Positions 8,986-18,208 are shown, counted from the first letter of the stretch. The stretch: 64,000 bases of DNA from Desertimonas sp963732335 (GCA_963732335.1 CAVSZO010000063.1:434001-498000); one strand, 5' to 3'. The notes: generated by a model from the letters alone, not told the origin. Program-made: numbers and translations.

Positions 8986-10615
8986 ATGGTGCAAGCCATC
9001 GAGGACGCTCGGGAGGCGAGCGACGACCGCCGGTGGGGCGATGCATGGCGACTGTGGTCAACGCTCGATCCCGAGAGTCTCGACGTCGACGATCTCGATC
9101 GGGCGGCCACGGCGGCCTACCTGACTGGTCACGACGAGGACGGCTTCGCCCGTTGGGTGCGAGCCCACCAGGTCTGTTTGGCCGATGGCGCCGTGCACCG
9201 GGCGGCGATCTTCGGAGGGAAGCTGGCCCAGGGTTTCGGGTTCAAAGGAGACTGGGGCCGCTGCCGGGGCTGGGTCGATCGCTGCGCCCGGCTTCTCGAA
9301 GAGGCGAACATCGACTGCGTCGAGCAGGGCTACCTCCAATACGGGCTGGGGATGCTCCGCATCTTCGAGGCCGGTGATCTGGCGGGCGCGCACGCTCATT
9401 TCGTCCACGCCGGCAAGATCGCTGCCCGCTTCGCTCACCGCGAGCTCATCACTGTCGCCCGAATCTATGACGGCCGCATGCTGATCTACCTCGGCGACAT
9501 CGCCGAAGGTTTGGCGCTGCTCGACGAGGCGATGGTTGCGATCGAAGCCGGCGAGCTATCACCGTTGGCGGCCGGCGACGCCTACTGCACGGTGATCGAC
9601 GCCTGCGCCGAGCTATTCGACCTCGGTCGCTGCACGGCGTGGACGGAATCGATGGCGCGCTGGTGCGACACCCAACAAGAGCTCGTGCTCTACCGTGGCC
9701 ACTGCTTCTTGCACCGCGCCGAGGTCCTCGAGCTGCTCGGAGCCTGGCCGGAAGCTCTCGTCGAGGCCCGACACGCCTGCGATCGGCTCGCCGCACCCGT
9801 CCATCCCGCCGCCCTCGCCGCCGCCTACGCCATCGAGGGCGACCTCCTCCGCCTCGTCAGCGACTTCGCCGGCGCCGACACCGCCTACCAGCGCGCCAGC
9901 GAGTACGGCCGCGACCCCCAGCCCGGCCTGGCGCTGTTGCGGCTCGCCCAGGGACGGCTCGAAACCGCCGACGCGATGATCCGCAGGGCCCTCGACGAAG
10001 CCCACGACCCGATCTCGCGGGCTCGGCTGCTAGGTGCCTTCGTCGAAATCGTGTTGTGCACAGGCGACATCGGCGCGGCGAGCGCTGCCGCAGAGGAACT
10101 CCATGACGTGGCGACCACCCTTGGAACACCGCTTCTCCGAGCGAATGCGGCGCGCGCCGCCGGCGCCGCGCTCGGTCGCCGAGGACAACCCCAAGGCAGC
10201 GATCGTCGAGCTACGCAGAGCGTTCAACGAGTTCCACGCCCTCGGCGTGCGCTACGACGCCGCCCGCACCCGTCTCCTCATCGCCGACGCCTGCGCAGCG
10301 CTCGGCGACCACGACACAGCCGCGATGGAGTCGAGCGCGGCACGCACCGTGCTCGCAGCGCTCACACCGACCGCGGCAGCCCTGAACGCGGCCGTCGAGC
10401 CAGGAACATCGTCGTCACCACACGGTCTCACCCAACGCGAGCTGGAGATCCTTCGCCACCTCGCCCGAGGCAAAACCAACCGGGGAATCGCCCACGAGCT
10501 CGTCATCAGCGAGAAGACAGTGGCGAGCCACGTGAGCCACATCTTCACCAAGCTTGGCGTCGCTTCGCGAAGTGCTGCCACCGCCTACGCCTACGATCAC
10601 GACCTCGTCGAATAG
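8986..10615 (+). CDS. TPR-rich LuxR-family transcriptional regulator, frameshifted
   Basis: A long helical repeat region (about 370 residues, TPR-like pairs such as GYLQYGLGMLRIFEAGDLAGA) ends in a frameshift near 10174. Removing one g there gives AAL-VAEDNPKAAIVELRRAF in the next frame, which continues to a LuxR-type HTH (LTQRELEILRHLARGKTNRGIA, split here, then EKTVASHVSHIFTKLGV) ending at 10615. The joined protein is about 540 residues. I see no Walker A motif, so this is a TPR-HTH regulator rather than a complete MalT/LAL protein. Regulated genes unknown; the nearest candidates are the adjacent NTF2-like and membrane-protein genes. Confidence 0.82.
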
Positions 10616-10703
10616 TTCGTTCGCCATGGTCAAAGCACTGGACAGGTGCGAGTCCGCGGTGTCAGGTTCGAGATCGGGTTGATCGACGACCGAGAGGACG
10701 GTG

Positions 10704-11465
10704 ATGGCGATGAGTGGCACGCTCGGCGTTCAGGACGCAGTGGTGCAGCGTCAACATGTGACTGGCACGTTGGGAGTCGTGATCACGGTCGCGGTGGCGG
10801 TGATTCTTGGCGTCCACCCGTTCGGCAGTTCCGGCCTGTACGACGACGGGCCGCGCTTCGTTGAGCATGTCGGCGCGTTGTGGGTGGTGATCCACTTCGC
10901 CGGAGCCATGCTGTTGCTCGCCGTACCGGTGGTCATCGGGGTCTGGGCTGAAACGCTCGGCACGGCAGTGGGCCAGGTATTCGGCAGACTCACCGTCTAC
11001 GTTTCGGTGGTCGCTGTTGCGCTCGCCATGCTCCATCTGGTGGGCACCGACACCATGACGTTTCTCGCCTACGAGGACACCTTGGCGAGCGGGGTCGATG
11101 GTGCCGTGGTCGGCGCCGATGTCCTGTTGCGTCTGCATGCGGCCACGTTGATGGCGTGGGTCATGTCAATGTTCGTCGCCATGCCGATCGCCGCGGCGGT
11201 GGCGTCCGCCGGCGATCGTGACTGGAGTTGGCGGTTCTGGTTGCCGCTGGCGATCGCCACGGTGAGCCTGGCGTCGGTCTCGGTCACGTTGGTGGAAGGA
11301 CAATGGACGACATTGTCCGAGATGGGATTGCTACGGCCGGCGATCACCTTGTTCCTCGTGTGGTTCGGGCTGACCGCCTATCGCCTCCGCCGCCCAGCAC
11401 CGCTCGAGGCGTCGCCAACTCCGGCCGATGCGACCCAACCGCAAGCCGGGTCACAGCTGGCCTAG
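10704..11465 (+). CDS. Hypothetical multi-pass membrane protein
   Basis: 253 residues with about six hydrophobic helices: near residues 18-38 (GVVITVAVAVILGVHPF), 55-80, 90-110, 140-165, 175-195 and 210-230. The tail is Pro/Ala/Gln-rich and cytoplasmic. A GAGAGGA box precedes the ATG at 10704; a GTG three bases earlier is also possible. No family recognised and no transporter signature visible. It converges on the small Cys-rich membrane protein gene on the other strand, with a 4-nt overlap of their 3' ends. Confidence 0.7.
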   Translation: MAMSGTLGVQDAVVQRQHVTGTLGVVITVAVAVILGVHPFGSSGLYDDGPRFVEHVGALWVVIHFAGAMLLLAVPVVIGVWAETLGTAVGQVFGRLTVYVSVVAVALAMLHLVGTDTMTFLAYEDTLASGVDGAVVGADVLLRLHAATLMAWVMSMFVAMPIAAAVASAGDRDWSWRFWLPLAIATVSLASVSVTLVEGQWTTLSEMGLLRPAITLFLVWFGLTAYRLRRPAPLEASPTPADATQPQAGSQLA

Positions 11466-11746
11466 CGGCTGAGCCGGGTGAGCTCGACGGGTACCTGGTC
11501 CGGCGCCGCTGTGCACGAGGCGTTGATACGCCGTCGGCGCACGATGACCAGGACGGCAACGGCGGCTGCGCTGACCAATAGTCCTGCGACCCCGATGAGG
11601 ATCGTCGACAACAGCCCGAGTGCAGCGATAGCACCGAGCACACCGAGGATCGGTCCGATGCAGCAGGCGACGCAGGCGACGGCGGCGATTCCGAGGATCG
11701 ACTTGGTGCCCGCACCAGTTTCGGTGTTGCCGGTGGTATCGCTCAC
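11462..11746 (-). CDS. Small Cys-rich membrane protein next to MerR regulator
   Basis: 94 residues with two membrane helices. The first contains VACVACCIGPILGVLG, a Cys-x-x-CysCys arrangement inside the membrane that recalls small mercury or metal transporters of the MerT/MerF type, although similarity is limited to that pattern. The second helix is LLVSAAAVAVLVIVRRRR. Its start overlaps the stop of the upstream MerR gene by 4 nt, so the two are translationally coupled. Proposed role: import or binding of a soft metal or thiol-reactive compound sensed by the MerR protein. This is an inference from context. Confidence 0.65.
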   Translation of the reverse strand: MSDTTGNTETGAGTKSILGIAAVACVACCIGPILGVLGAIAALGLLSTILIGVAGLLVSAAAVAVLVIVRRRRINASCTAAPDQVPVELTRLSR

Positions 11747-12525
11747 GCCGCCGCGCCGAACAGTTCGGTGATCATCTCAGCGGCCAGTTCGGGAGCGCGG
11801 ACCTCCAAGGCGATGCCGGTGGTGTCAACCGTGAGAGAGAAGTTGAAGAAGGCGCAGCACTGTTGTTCGGCACCGATCAGCGTCCCGAGTTCGCCGAGGT
11901 CGATAGAGGAGTCAAACTCGATACGCAACCCGCCGTCGATTCCGACACGTCGAGTCGCCGATGACAACACATTGGCCCACTCCGTCACGCGGTCCGAGAT
12001 CGCCCCAGACTCGAGCGTGCAGGCGATTGGGACGTCCACCTCGATGGTGTTAGAACCCCGTCCGAGCGACACCATCGCCTTATCGACCACCGACTTGCCG
12101 ACCAGCGCGAGATCGGTGTCGCCGGGGAGACAGGCGCAGTCGGGGCCGCACGGGCCGTCGACAGGTTCGCCGCTGAGCTGGTCGGCGGCGACGCGGAGCT
12201 GGGCGGTGAACGCCGAGAGTTCGGCCAGTTGGATCGCAGCGTCGCGGATCTTGGCGGTGAGCAGATCGTGGAAGCGACGTTGCACCGGGCCGCAACGCTG
12301 ACCGTCCCAGATGTCGGCCAGGTCGCTGATCTCGTCCAGCGAGCAGCCGAGCTGCTTGGCCCGGGCGATGAACGCCAGCCGGGCGAGGGCGCCGTCGTCA
12401 TAGAGGCGGTACCCGCTCTCGGTGCGACCCGACGGCTCCACCAGCCCGATGTCTTCATAGAAACGCAGGGCCGACGCGCTGAACCCGCTGCGTCTGGCCG
12501 TTTCCCCGATGGTGTATGTAGTCAC
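11743..12525 (-). CDS. MerR-family regulator with C-terminal sensor extension
   Basis: 260 residues. Residues 1-70 are a MerR winged HTH (YTIGETARRSGFSASALRFYE, then YRLYDDGALARLAFIARAKQLG). A dimerisation helix follows to about 125. The Cys-rich segment GPCGPDCACLPG (about 145-157) is a plausible metal-binding loop. Residues about 165-260 form an additional domain ending AEQQCCAFFNFSLTVDTTG, similar to domains in organomercurial/MerR-associated proteins. An apparent leaderless promoter with a 19-bp spacer lies directly upstream, consistent with autoregulation. It is coupled to the Cys-rich membrane protein downstream. The inducer is probably a soft metal. Confidence 0.85.
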   Translation of the reverse strand: MTTYTIGETARRSGFSASALRFYEDIGLVEPSGRTESGYRLYDDGALARLAFIARAKQLGCSLDEISDLADIWDGQRCGPVQRRFHDLLTAKIRDAAIQLAELSAFTAQLRVAADQLSGEPVDGPCGPDCACLPGDTDLALVGKSVVDKAMVSLGRGSNTIEVDVPIACTLESGAISDRVTEWANVLSSATRRVGIDGGLRIEFDSSIDLGELGTLIGAEQQCCAFFNFSLTVDTTGIALEVRAPELAAEMITELFGAAA

Positions 12526-12532
12526 CCATTCA

Positions 12533-12563
12533 CCCTAAAGGTTCGACCCGACATGAAGGTCAA
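12533..12563 (-). promoter_or_regulatory. Putative MerR-type promoter of the MerR operon
   Basis: Read on the minus strand: TTGACC (12563-12558), a 19-nt spacer, then TTAGGG (12538-12533), about 7 nt before the ATG at 12525. A 19-nt rather than 17-nt spacer is the hallmark of MerR-family-activated promoters. The operator symmetry inside the spacer is weak, and the -10 is poor. The transcript would be leaderless. Confidence 0.4.
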
Positions 12564-12579
12564 GAGGTGCGACTGGTCG

Positions 12580-12909
12580 TCAGCGCGGGGCGAACATGAT
12601 CACGCCCACTCCGACGAGACACACCGCAGCGCCGATCAGGTCCCAGCGGTCAGGCTGGAACCCATCGGCGATCACACCCCACGCCAATGAGCCCGCCACG
12701 AAGACCCCACCGTACGCAGCGAGGATCCGTCCGAAATGAGGATCATCCTGCAACGTCGCGACGAACCCGTAGGCAGCCAGCGCGGCAATACCAGCACCCA
12801 CCCACACCAGCCCGCGATGCTCCCGCACCCCCTGCCAAATCAGCCACGCCCCACCGATCTCGGCGACCGCAGCCAACACGAACAGCAGGATCGTCTTGGC
12901 CACCGACAT
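12580..12909 (-). CDS. ynfA: YnfA family small membrane protein
   Basis: 109 residues from ATG 12909, matching the usual YnfA/UPF0060 length of about 108. Four membrane helices with family-typical segments: AAVAEIGGAWLIWQ, LAAYGFVATLQ, RILAAYGGVFVAGSLAWG and DLIGAAVCLVGVGVIMFAPR. The family is related to SMR-type small multidrug exporters, but its physiological substrate is uncertain. A GTG nine bases upstream is an alternative start. Located between the MerR operon and a nitronate monooxygenase, all on the minus strand. Confidence 0.92.
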   Translation of the reverse strand: MSVAKTILLFVLAAVAEIGGAWLIWQGVREHRGLVWVGAGIAALAAYGFVATLQDDPHFGRILAAYGGVFVAGSLAWGVIADGFQPDRWDLIGAAVCLVGVGVIMFAPR

Positions 12910-12938
12910 CGGCCACACCGTAGAAGGTGCCGATCGCG

Positions 12939-12957
12939 CATCCGGACTCGCCGGATG
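12939..12957 (-). terminator. Putative stem-loop downstream of nitronate monooxygenase
   Basis: Perfect 7-bp inverted repeat CATCCGG / CCGGATG with a 5-nt loop, between the stop of the nitronate monooxygenase gene and the start of ynfA, both on the minus strand. No clear U-tract follows, so it is only a candidate terminator. Confidence 0.35.
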
Positions 12958-13037
12958 ATCAGCGCTCCAGCGTCATCCGTTGCCGGCCGCCTGCGCGCCT
13001 GGCGCATCCACCACGCGCACGGACTCGGCGCTGTCGA

Positions 13038-14009
13038 TCAGGGTTGAGTGAGCGCGGCGAGCTTGGTCAGGACGTCGTGGGCCTCCGCAACGATCTGACG
13101 CACAACCTCGCTGGCTGACTCGATCCGCTCGACTCGGCCGGCGCTCTGTCCAGCGGCGGCGACCAGCTCGTGCCCCGTTCCGAGGCGCTGAGCCGATACC
13201 AGTTCTTCGACGAGGCCAGCAGCCTCCTCGGTTCGCTCGACACTCGCCACGCGCTCGACGAACGAGGACCTCAGAACGCGAACAACCGTGCCGTATCCAA
13301 CCGCACCCGGATTCGGCGACAACAGGTTGAACCGCGGTGATTTCACCGCGTCAGCCGCCCCGGCGCTGAGGATCCGCCGCTGATAGTCCGCATGAATCGG
13401 AGACTCGATCGTCGCCAAGAACCTCGTCCCGACACTTATCCCGCAGGCCCCGAAGGCCAACGCGGCGACCAACCCACTGCCGTCGACGAATCCACCGGCG
13501 GCGACCACCGGGACCGGATGAACGCGGCGCACCACCTGCGGAACGAGCACCGTCGTGGCGATCTCACCGCCGTAGCCACCGGCCTCCCCACCCTGGGCGA
13601 TGATCACATCAACACCAAGCTCGGCGGCTTGTTCGGCGTGCTCGACCGTCGTCACCTGAGCTGTCACCAGACTCCCGACGTCATGGGCACGGGCCACCAG
13701 ATCGCCGGGATCACCGGTGGCGAAGGAAATCACTGGTACCTCCGCCGCCAAGGTCTCAGCGAACGACTCGGCGTCCAGATCCGGTGGCAAGTAGTTCACC
13801 GCGAACGGCCGATCGGTGGCCTCACGAATCTGGCGAATGCCTTCCCCCAACGCTTCAACCGACCGGCCCCATGCACCGATACTTCCCAGCCCGCCCGCCT
13901 CCGACACCGCCGCCACCAACTCCGGCGACGTGTGAACGCTCATCCCCGCTTGGATCAGCGGAACGTCGATCCCCAGCAGATCACACAATTCCGTCCGCAG
14001 CCCGACCAC
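13038..14009 (-). CDS. Nitronate monooxygenase (2-nitropropane dioxygenase family)
   Basis: 323 residues, FMN-dependent TIM barrel. Family features: LCDLLGIDVPLIQAGM near the N-terminus, AGGLGSIGAWG, then VDVIIAQGGEAGGYGG (FMN phosphate region) and ACGISVGTRFLATIESP. These enzymes oxidise nitronates such as propionate-3-nitronate to semialdehyde plus nitrite. The GTG at 14009 is chosen because GAGAGGGG lies 5 nt upstream; ATG 14039 would add ten residues. It belongs to a minus-strand pair with the LLM-class oxidoreductase upstream, and a second paralogue lies at 16409-17407. Confidence 0.88.
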   Translation of the reverse strand: MVGLRTELCDLLGIDVPLIQAGMSVHTSPELVAAVSEAGGLGSIGAWGRSVEALGEGIRQIREATDRPFAVNYLPPDLDAESFAETLAAEVPVISFATGDPGDLVARAHDVGSLVTAQVTTVEHAEQAAELGVDVIIAQGGEAGGYGGEIATTVLVPQVVRRVHPVPVVAAGGFVDGSGLVAALAFGACGISVGTRFLATIESPIHADYQRRILSAGAADAVKSPRFNLLSPNPGAVGYGTVVRVLRSSFVERVASVERTEEAAGLVEELVSAQRLGTGHELVAAAGQSAGRVERIESASEVVRQIVAEAHDVLTKLAALTQP

Positions 14010-14102
14010 CCAACGCCCCTCTCGCTCCAGCCCGAGCATGCCATTCGCGACGGCGCGGAGACCGCATTTGATGGCTGTCGGCTTGTTGGGCGCGGCCAGG
14101 GG

Positions 14103-14882
14103 TTAGCCCGGCGGAGTTGCCGCGGCGGTCAACGCGTCGGCCGCCGTCGCGCCGGGCAGAATCTCCGGAATGCACCAGGTCGCGCCGCTGGTGGCGAGCG
14201 CCATCGGATCGGAATGCGAACCGCCGACAAGCGCCACGTCAACGGTGCCGGCGGTCAGCGTCCCGGCGTGCAGGGCAGAAGTGACGTGCTCGGGTGTCCA
14301 CGCGTCGGCACCCACCAACGCCAACCCCTCCAGCCCGTGTCGGCCAACCCGCCGCGGCCCGGCAACGAGCCCAGCCCGCCCAGCGATCCAGATCGGCACC
14401 CGCGGCCGCTGCACACCGGGTTGCGTCGTCACCCGACCGCCGGCACCCGGCACGGCGACGCCGGCAAGCATTGGCACGAGCAGCTCGATCCCGACGTCCA
14501 ACGCCGCACCGCGAGCACGATCGTCCGTCGCCGGCTCGTGGAACACCGTGTACTCGCCATAGCTGTCGACCCCGAGGCCGACGGCGAGCACCATACGGCC
14601 GCCCGACAGACGGTCGAGCGACGTCGCTGCCTGAGCAACGAGCTGTGGCCGCCGCCGCGGCAGCGCCACCACCATCGTCCCGATCAGCACCCGCTCGGTC
14701 GCCACCGCCACCGCCGCCAACGTGATGAACGGGTCAGCGAACGGAGCCAGCGTCCGGTTCCACAAGTGGTCCCACACGAACACGCCGTGCCACCCAGCTT
14801 CCTCCGCGGTCACCGCCACCTCGGCGACAAGACCCGGGTCCGACAACTCCTCGGACAACGAAATCGACAGGCCCCACCGCAC
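14103..14882 (-). CDS. LLM-class flavin-dependent oxidoreductase
   Basis: 259 residues from GTG 14882 (the open frame extends to 14960). Luciferase-like monooxygenase barrel: RWGLSISLSEELSDPGLVAEV at the N-terminus (first residues shown), GWHGVFVWDHLW, then FITLAAVAVATERVLIGTMV, a region that in this family contacts FMN or F420. VLAVGLGVDSYGEY and PIWIAGRAG are further family motifs. Such proteins use FMNH2 or F420H2 to act on diverse small molecules. The immediate neighbour is nitronate monooxygenase, suggesting shared handling of nitro or related compounds. Confidence 0.85.
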   Translation of the reverse strand: MRWGLSISLSEELSDPGLVAEVAVTAEEAGWHGVFVWDHLWNRTLAPFADPFITLAAVAVATERVLIGTMVVALPRRRPQLVAQAATSLDRLSGGRMVLAVGLGVDSYGEYTVFHEPATDDRARGAALDVGIELLVPMLAGVAVPGAGGRVTTQPGVQRPRVPIWIAGRAGLVAGPRRVGRHGLEGLALVGADAWTPEHVTSALHAGTLTAGTVDVALVGGSHSDPMALATSGATWCIPEILPGATAADALTAAATPPG

Positions 14883-14980
14883 TTGAAGACCGTAACCGAC
14901 GATGCTGGCCGAGGCCGGCGCCGCGGTGCCTGATGGTGCTGTGGCGGAGCGGACGAGCATCGAGGTGGTATTGCTAGGGC

Positions 14981-15640
14981 ATGCGCCGCGACCTCAATGC
15001 GATGGTTACCCGGCTGTGCGTGCTCGATGATCCGGCGCGGTGGGCGGCCTACCTCGCCGTGCGGGACGCTGGGGGGCCACTCACCCGGGCCGAGGTTGCC
15101 GGTGAGGTCGGGATCTCGGTGAAGCTGGCCGCCTTCCACTTGGAGAAGCTCCTGTCCGAGGGCTTTCTCGAGGCGACGTACGAGCGCGACGAACGGTCGG
15201 CCGTGGTCGGACACCCGCCGAAGTGCTACCGCCCGACCGGCGTCGAACTCGAGGTGTCGATTCCGCCCCGCAGGTATGACCTCGCGGCCGAGATCCTGGC
15301 CGAGGCGTTGGACGATGACTCCTCGGGTCTGCCGCAGGAGCGGCTCGCCGAGGTCGCCGCCGAGTACGGCCGTCAGGTCGGAAAGCGGGCGAGGGCACGT
15401 AACGGCGACAGCCGGCTGCTGACGGCACTTCGCGTCATCGGTTATGAGCCCACCACGGCGGGCGCCGAGGTAGTGCTTCGCAACTGTCCGTTCCGCCACG
15501 TCGCCAAAGCACGACCGGAAGTCATCTGCCAGATGAACCTGGCATTCGTCGCCGGTGTGGTGGCCGGGACGCACTCGCGGTCGCTCCACGCGGTTCTGTC
15601 GCCATCAACAGAGCGGTGCTGCGTGGTGGTCGCCCCGTAG
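14981..15640 (+). CDS. Winged-HTH regulator with Fe-S-type Cys motif (SufR/COG2345-like)
   Basis: 219 residues. The N-terminal winged HTH covers about 15-75 (PLTRAEVAGEVGISVKLAAFH). The C-terminal part keeps the pattern seen in actinobacterial SufR-like proteins: LRNCPFRHVAK, then VICQMNLAFVAG, and a terminal RCCVVV. In SufR, conserved Cys residues hold an iron-sulfur cluster that senses redox or NO status. Divergent from the LLM oxidoreductase (98 nt apart) and upstream of the exported truncated hemoglobin, so it may control this group. Cluster binding is inferred from residues only. Confidence 0.85.
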   Translation: MRRDLNAMVTRLCVLDDPARWAAYLAVRDAGGPLTRAEVAGEVGISVKLAAFHLEKLLSEGFLEATYERDERSAVVGHPPKCYRPTGVELEVSIPPRRYDLAAEILAEALDDDSSGLPQERLAEVAAEYGRQVGKRARARNGDSRLLTALRVIGYEPTTAGAEVVLRNCPFRHVAKARPEVICQMNLAFVAGVVAGTHSRSLHAVLSPSTERCCVVVAP

Positions 15641-15906
15641 CGTCGAGCGTCGACAACGACTCACGTGTTGACCAACCACGTTGCACTCCGGCGGGCCATT
15701 GTTCTGGGCACAGCGTGGCGATGAACCTTGCGCCGGGATAACGCCAACGGGTACTGTCGTTATTGGTAAGCCCCCGGGGGTGCCACAGATCAAGACGAAC
15801 GGCCCGGCAGCGAGGGCGCAGTCGATGCCGCTGTCGTTCGGCGAGTCAGATGGAACATCTACGCGGCGATGTGCGAGGGCGACGCCGCATCGATCGGGAG
15901 GACGAG

Positions 15907-16419
15907 ATGGACAGACGGATGGATCGACGGACGGTGGCCAAGGGCGCCGGCGCTCTCGCCGGTGTCGCCGCGATGGGTCTGTTGCCAGCGGTCGCTGAAG
16001 CAGCAGAAGGGGCGCAAACGACTCCTGCGGAGCCGAGTCTGTACGACCGGTTGGGCGGCTACTTCGCGATCGCCGCGGTCGTCAACCGCTTCAGCGACGC
16101 GATCATCACCAACCCGAAACTCAACGAAAACCCCGCCCTCAAGGCGTGGAACGACACGCAGGCGGAATCAAGACTGCCAGGTCTCAAGTTCGGGCGGACC
16201 CTGTGGATCGCCTCAGTAGCCGGCGGTCCCTTTGAATACACCGGCCTGCCGCTGAGCGAGGCCCACGCCGAGCTCAACCTCACAGCCGACGAGTTCGCCG
16301 AAGTCGGGGCGGAGATCGTCCGCGCTCTCGACTTCTATGGAGTACCGGAAAAGGAACAGCAAGAACTGGTCGCCGCCTACCAAGCCAGCATGCGCGACGT
16401 CGTGACCGCTACCGAGTAA
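15907..16419 (+). CDS. Exported group I truncated hemoglobin
   Basis: 170 residues from ATG 15907 with a GGGAGGACGAG ribosome-binding site. The N-terminus has twin arginines and a hydrophobic stretch (DRRTVAKGAGALAGVAAMG), a Tat-like signal, so the globin is predicted outside the membrane. The globin domain begins SLYDRLGGYFAIAAVVNRF; GGPFEYTGLPLSEAHAELN carries the expected proximal His. Most trHbN proteins are cytoplasmic NO dioxygenases or O2-binding proteins, so an export signal is unusual. Its 3' end overlaps that of the convergent nitronate monooxygenase gene by 11 nt. Confidence 0.85.
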   Translation: MDRRMDRRTVAKGAGALAGVAAMGLLPAVAEAAEGAQTTPAEPSLYDRLGGYFAIAAVVNRFSDAIITNPKLNENPALKAWNDTQAESRLPGLKFGRTLWIASVAGGPFEYTGLPLSEAHAELNLTADEFAEVGAEIVRALDFYGVPEKEQQELVAAYQASMRDVVTATE

Positions 16420-17407
16420 CGCAACCTAGGGACGGATTCGCCAAGTCGCTGGCGCGGCGAAGTGCTTCGACGGTCTCGGTGACGAGGCGGGCGATGAGTT
16501 CTGCGGCGGGGGCGATGTCATGGACGAGCTCGGTGGACTGCCCGGCAAAGGGCAGGAGTTCGTGGCCTCCCCCGGAGCGCACTGCCGCCAACAGCTGCGG
16601 TGCGACTTCGGCCGGATCGACGCTTTGGGGATCCGCCTCCAGCCGGTCGATCAAGCTCGTTCGCAGCGCCCGCGGCGCGAACGGTACGCCCGTTTGGGGC
16701 AGCGTGAATGGGGGCATCACCCGCTCGGCGTGAGGCACCTTGACGGCATCGAGCGCGCCCGCTGCCACGATCCGATCCTTCCACGCGGCGTCGATCATCA
16801 TCTCGCTCGACGCCAGGAAGCGGGTCCCGAGACTCACGCCCTGGGCGCCGAGCGCCAACGCGCCAGCGATGCCGCGTCCGTCGGCGATCCCGCCGGCGGC
16901 GACAACCGGCACGCCACCGGCAACGTCGACCACGGCAGGAACCAACACCATCGTCGACACCCAGCCGGCGTTCCCGCCAGCTTCGGTGCCCTGGGCGATG
17001 AGGATGTCGGCGCCAGCTTCGATGGCCGCGCCGGCCGCCGCGACATCGCCAACGGTCTGCAACCAAAGGATCCCCCGGTCGTGGGCGTTGGTGATCAGGT
17101 CGGCCGGGACACCCATATGGAACGAGATGGCGGCCGGAGCGAACTCAAGGGTCGCCTCGAATGCCTCGGGATTGAACGGCCGGCCGGTGTGATTGATCGC
17201 AAAGGGCCGATCGGTGAGGTCGCCCAACCGCTGCCATTGCTCACGCAGTTCCGCCACCGGCCGCACCGCCGTACCGAGGCTGCCCAGCGCGCCGGCGTCG
17301 CACACCGCTGCGGCCAGGGCGACTTCGTCCCACGGACCGAACGGCGCCAGCACGATCGGCACGTCGATGCCGAGCAGATCACACAACTTCGAACGCATCA
17401 CTCCCAT
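16409..17407 (-). CDS. Nitronate monooxygenase, second paralogue
   Basis: 332 residues from ATG 17407 (ATG 17398 also fits). Same FMN barrel as the gene at 13038, starting KLCDLLGIDVPIVLAPFG, with DILIAQGTEAGGNAG and ALGAQGVSLGTRFLAS. The N-terminal catalytic-loop residues differ from the first copy (LAPFGPWDE against QAGMSVHTS), so substrates may differ. Convergent with and overlapping the truncated hemoglobin gene. The clustering with an Fe-S-type regulator fits defence against nitro compounds or nitrite/NO release, but this is contextual. Confidence 0.87.
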   Translation of the reverse strand: MGVMRSKLCDLLGIDVPIVLAPFGPWDEVALAAAVCDAGALGSLGTAVRPVAELREQWQRLGDLTDRPFAINHTGRPFNPEAFEATLEFAPAAISFHMGVPADLITNAHDRGILWLQTVGDVAAAGAAIEAGADILIAQGTEAGGNAGWVSTMVLVPAVVDVAGGVPVVAAGGIADGRGIAGALALGAQGVSLGTRFLASSEMMIDAAWKDRIVAAGALDAVKVPHAERVMPPFTLPQTGVPFAPRALRTSLIDRLEADPQSVDPAEVAPQLLAAVRSGGGHELLPFAGQSTELVHDIAPAAELIARLVTETVEALRRASDLANPSLGCVTR

Positions 17408-17596
17408 TAGAGCCCACCGCCTCGGGTGGGTCATGAAGACCTCCCGCAGAAACCGTGGAGAATGGCGTCGCCGTCGACACCACCCCATCAAGCGGCGTGA
17501 GCCTGGCACCGGTGCCGATGAGTCGATCCCAACGCTTGAAGCTGGCAGTCTGCGTTGGTGTCGAGCGACGATGGCCAGCGCAGGGGAACGTCGGCG

Positions 17597-18184
17597 ATGG
17601 CGATGAGCTTTGACACTCTCGTCGCCGAGGTGTTGTCGCGTCCCGGGTCAGTGCGTTTGGTGGCGGTCGATGGTCCGGGAGGTGCTGGAAAGAGCGCGTT
17701 CGCAGCGCGGCTTTCACGACGTGCAGCGGACGCACCTGTGGTGCCTACCGACGAGTTCGCCTCGTGGGACGAACCACTCGAGTGGTGGCCGCGACTTCTC
17801 GCACAGGTGATCGAGCCACTGGTCGCCGGCGACGATGGTTGTTTCCAGCGGTACGACTGGACGCAACGTCGGCTCGCCGATTGGGTGACGGTCCCGCGCC
17901 GGCCCATCGTCATCATCGAGGGCGTCTCCTCCGGGCGCAGAGAGTGGAGTCGGCATCTCGCCTACACGGTCTTCGTCGCAACTCCCGAGCAGAGCAGGCT
18001 GCGCCGGGGGCTCGAGCGCGACGGCAAGCACATGCTCGATCAGTGGCGCTCGTGGATGGCTGCAGAAGCACACCACTTCGCTCGGGACGGAGTCCTCGAT
18101 CGTGCCGATGTAGTCGTCGATGGCGAGCCTTCGCTCGCCCACAACCCTGAAGAAGAGTTCGTCGTGCTACGCCACCGGACCTGA
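17597..18184 (+). CDS. P-loop kinase, uridine-kinase-like
   Basis: 195 residues from ATG 17597 (GTG 17555 and ATG 17603 are in frame). Walker A is VDGPGGAGKSAFA at about 25-37. A DEF motif after the second strand and RRPIVIIEGVSSGRREW fit the uridine kinase/nucleoside kinase-like P-loop family. The C-terminal YTVFVATPEQSRLRRGLERD resembles the LID/base region of such kinases. Substrate unknown. A GGGGA box lies 8 nt before ATG 17597. Its 3' end faces a secreted-protein gene with a hairpin between them. Confidence 0.82.
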   Translation: MAMSFDTLVAEVLSRPGSVRLVAVDGPGGAGKSAFAARLSRRAADAPVVPTDEFASWDEPLEWWPRLLAQVIEPLVAGDDGCFQRYDWTQRRLADWVTVPRRPIVIIEGVSSGRREWSRHLAYTVFVATPEQSRLRRGLERDGKHMLDQWRSWMAAEAHHFARDGVLDRADVVVDGEPSLAHNPEEEFVVLRHRT

Positions 18185-18208
18185 CGGATCCAAGCCCCGA
18201 ATCGCGAT

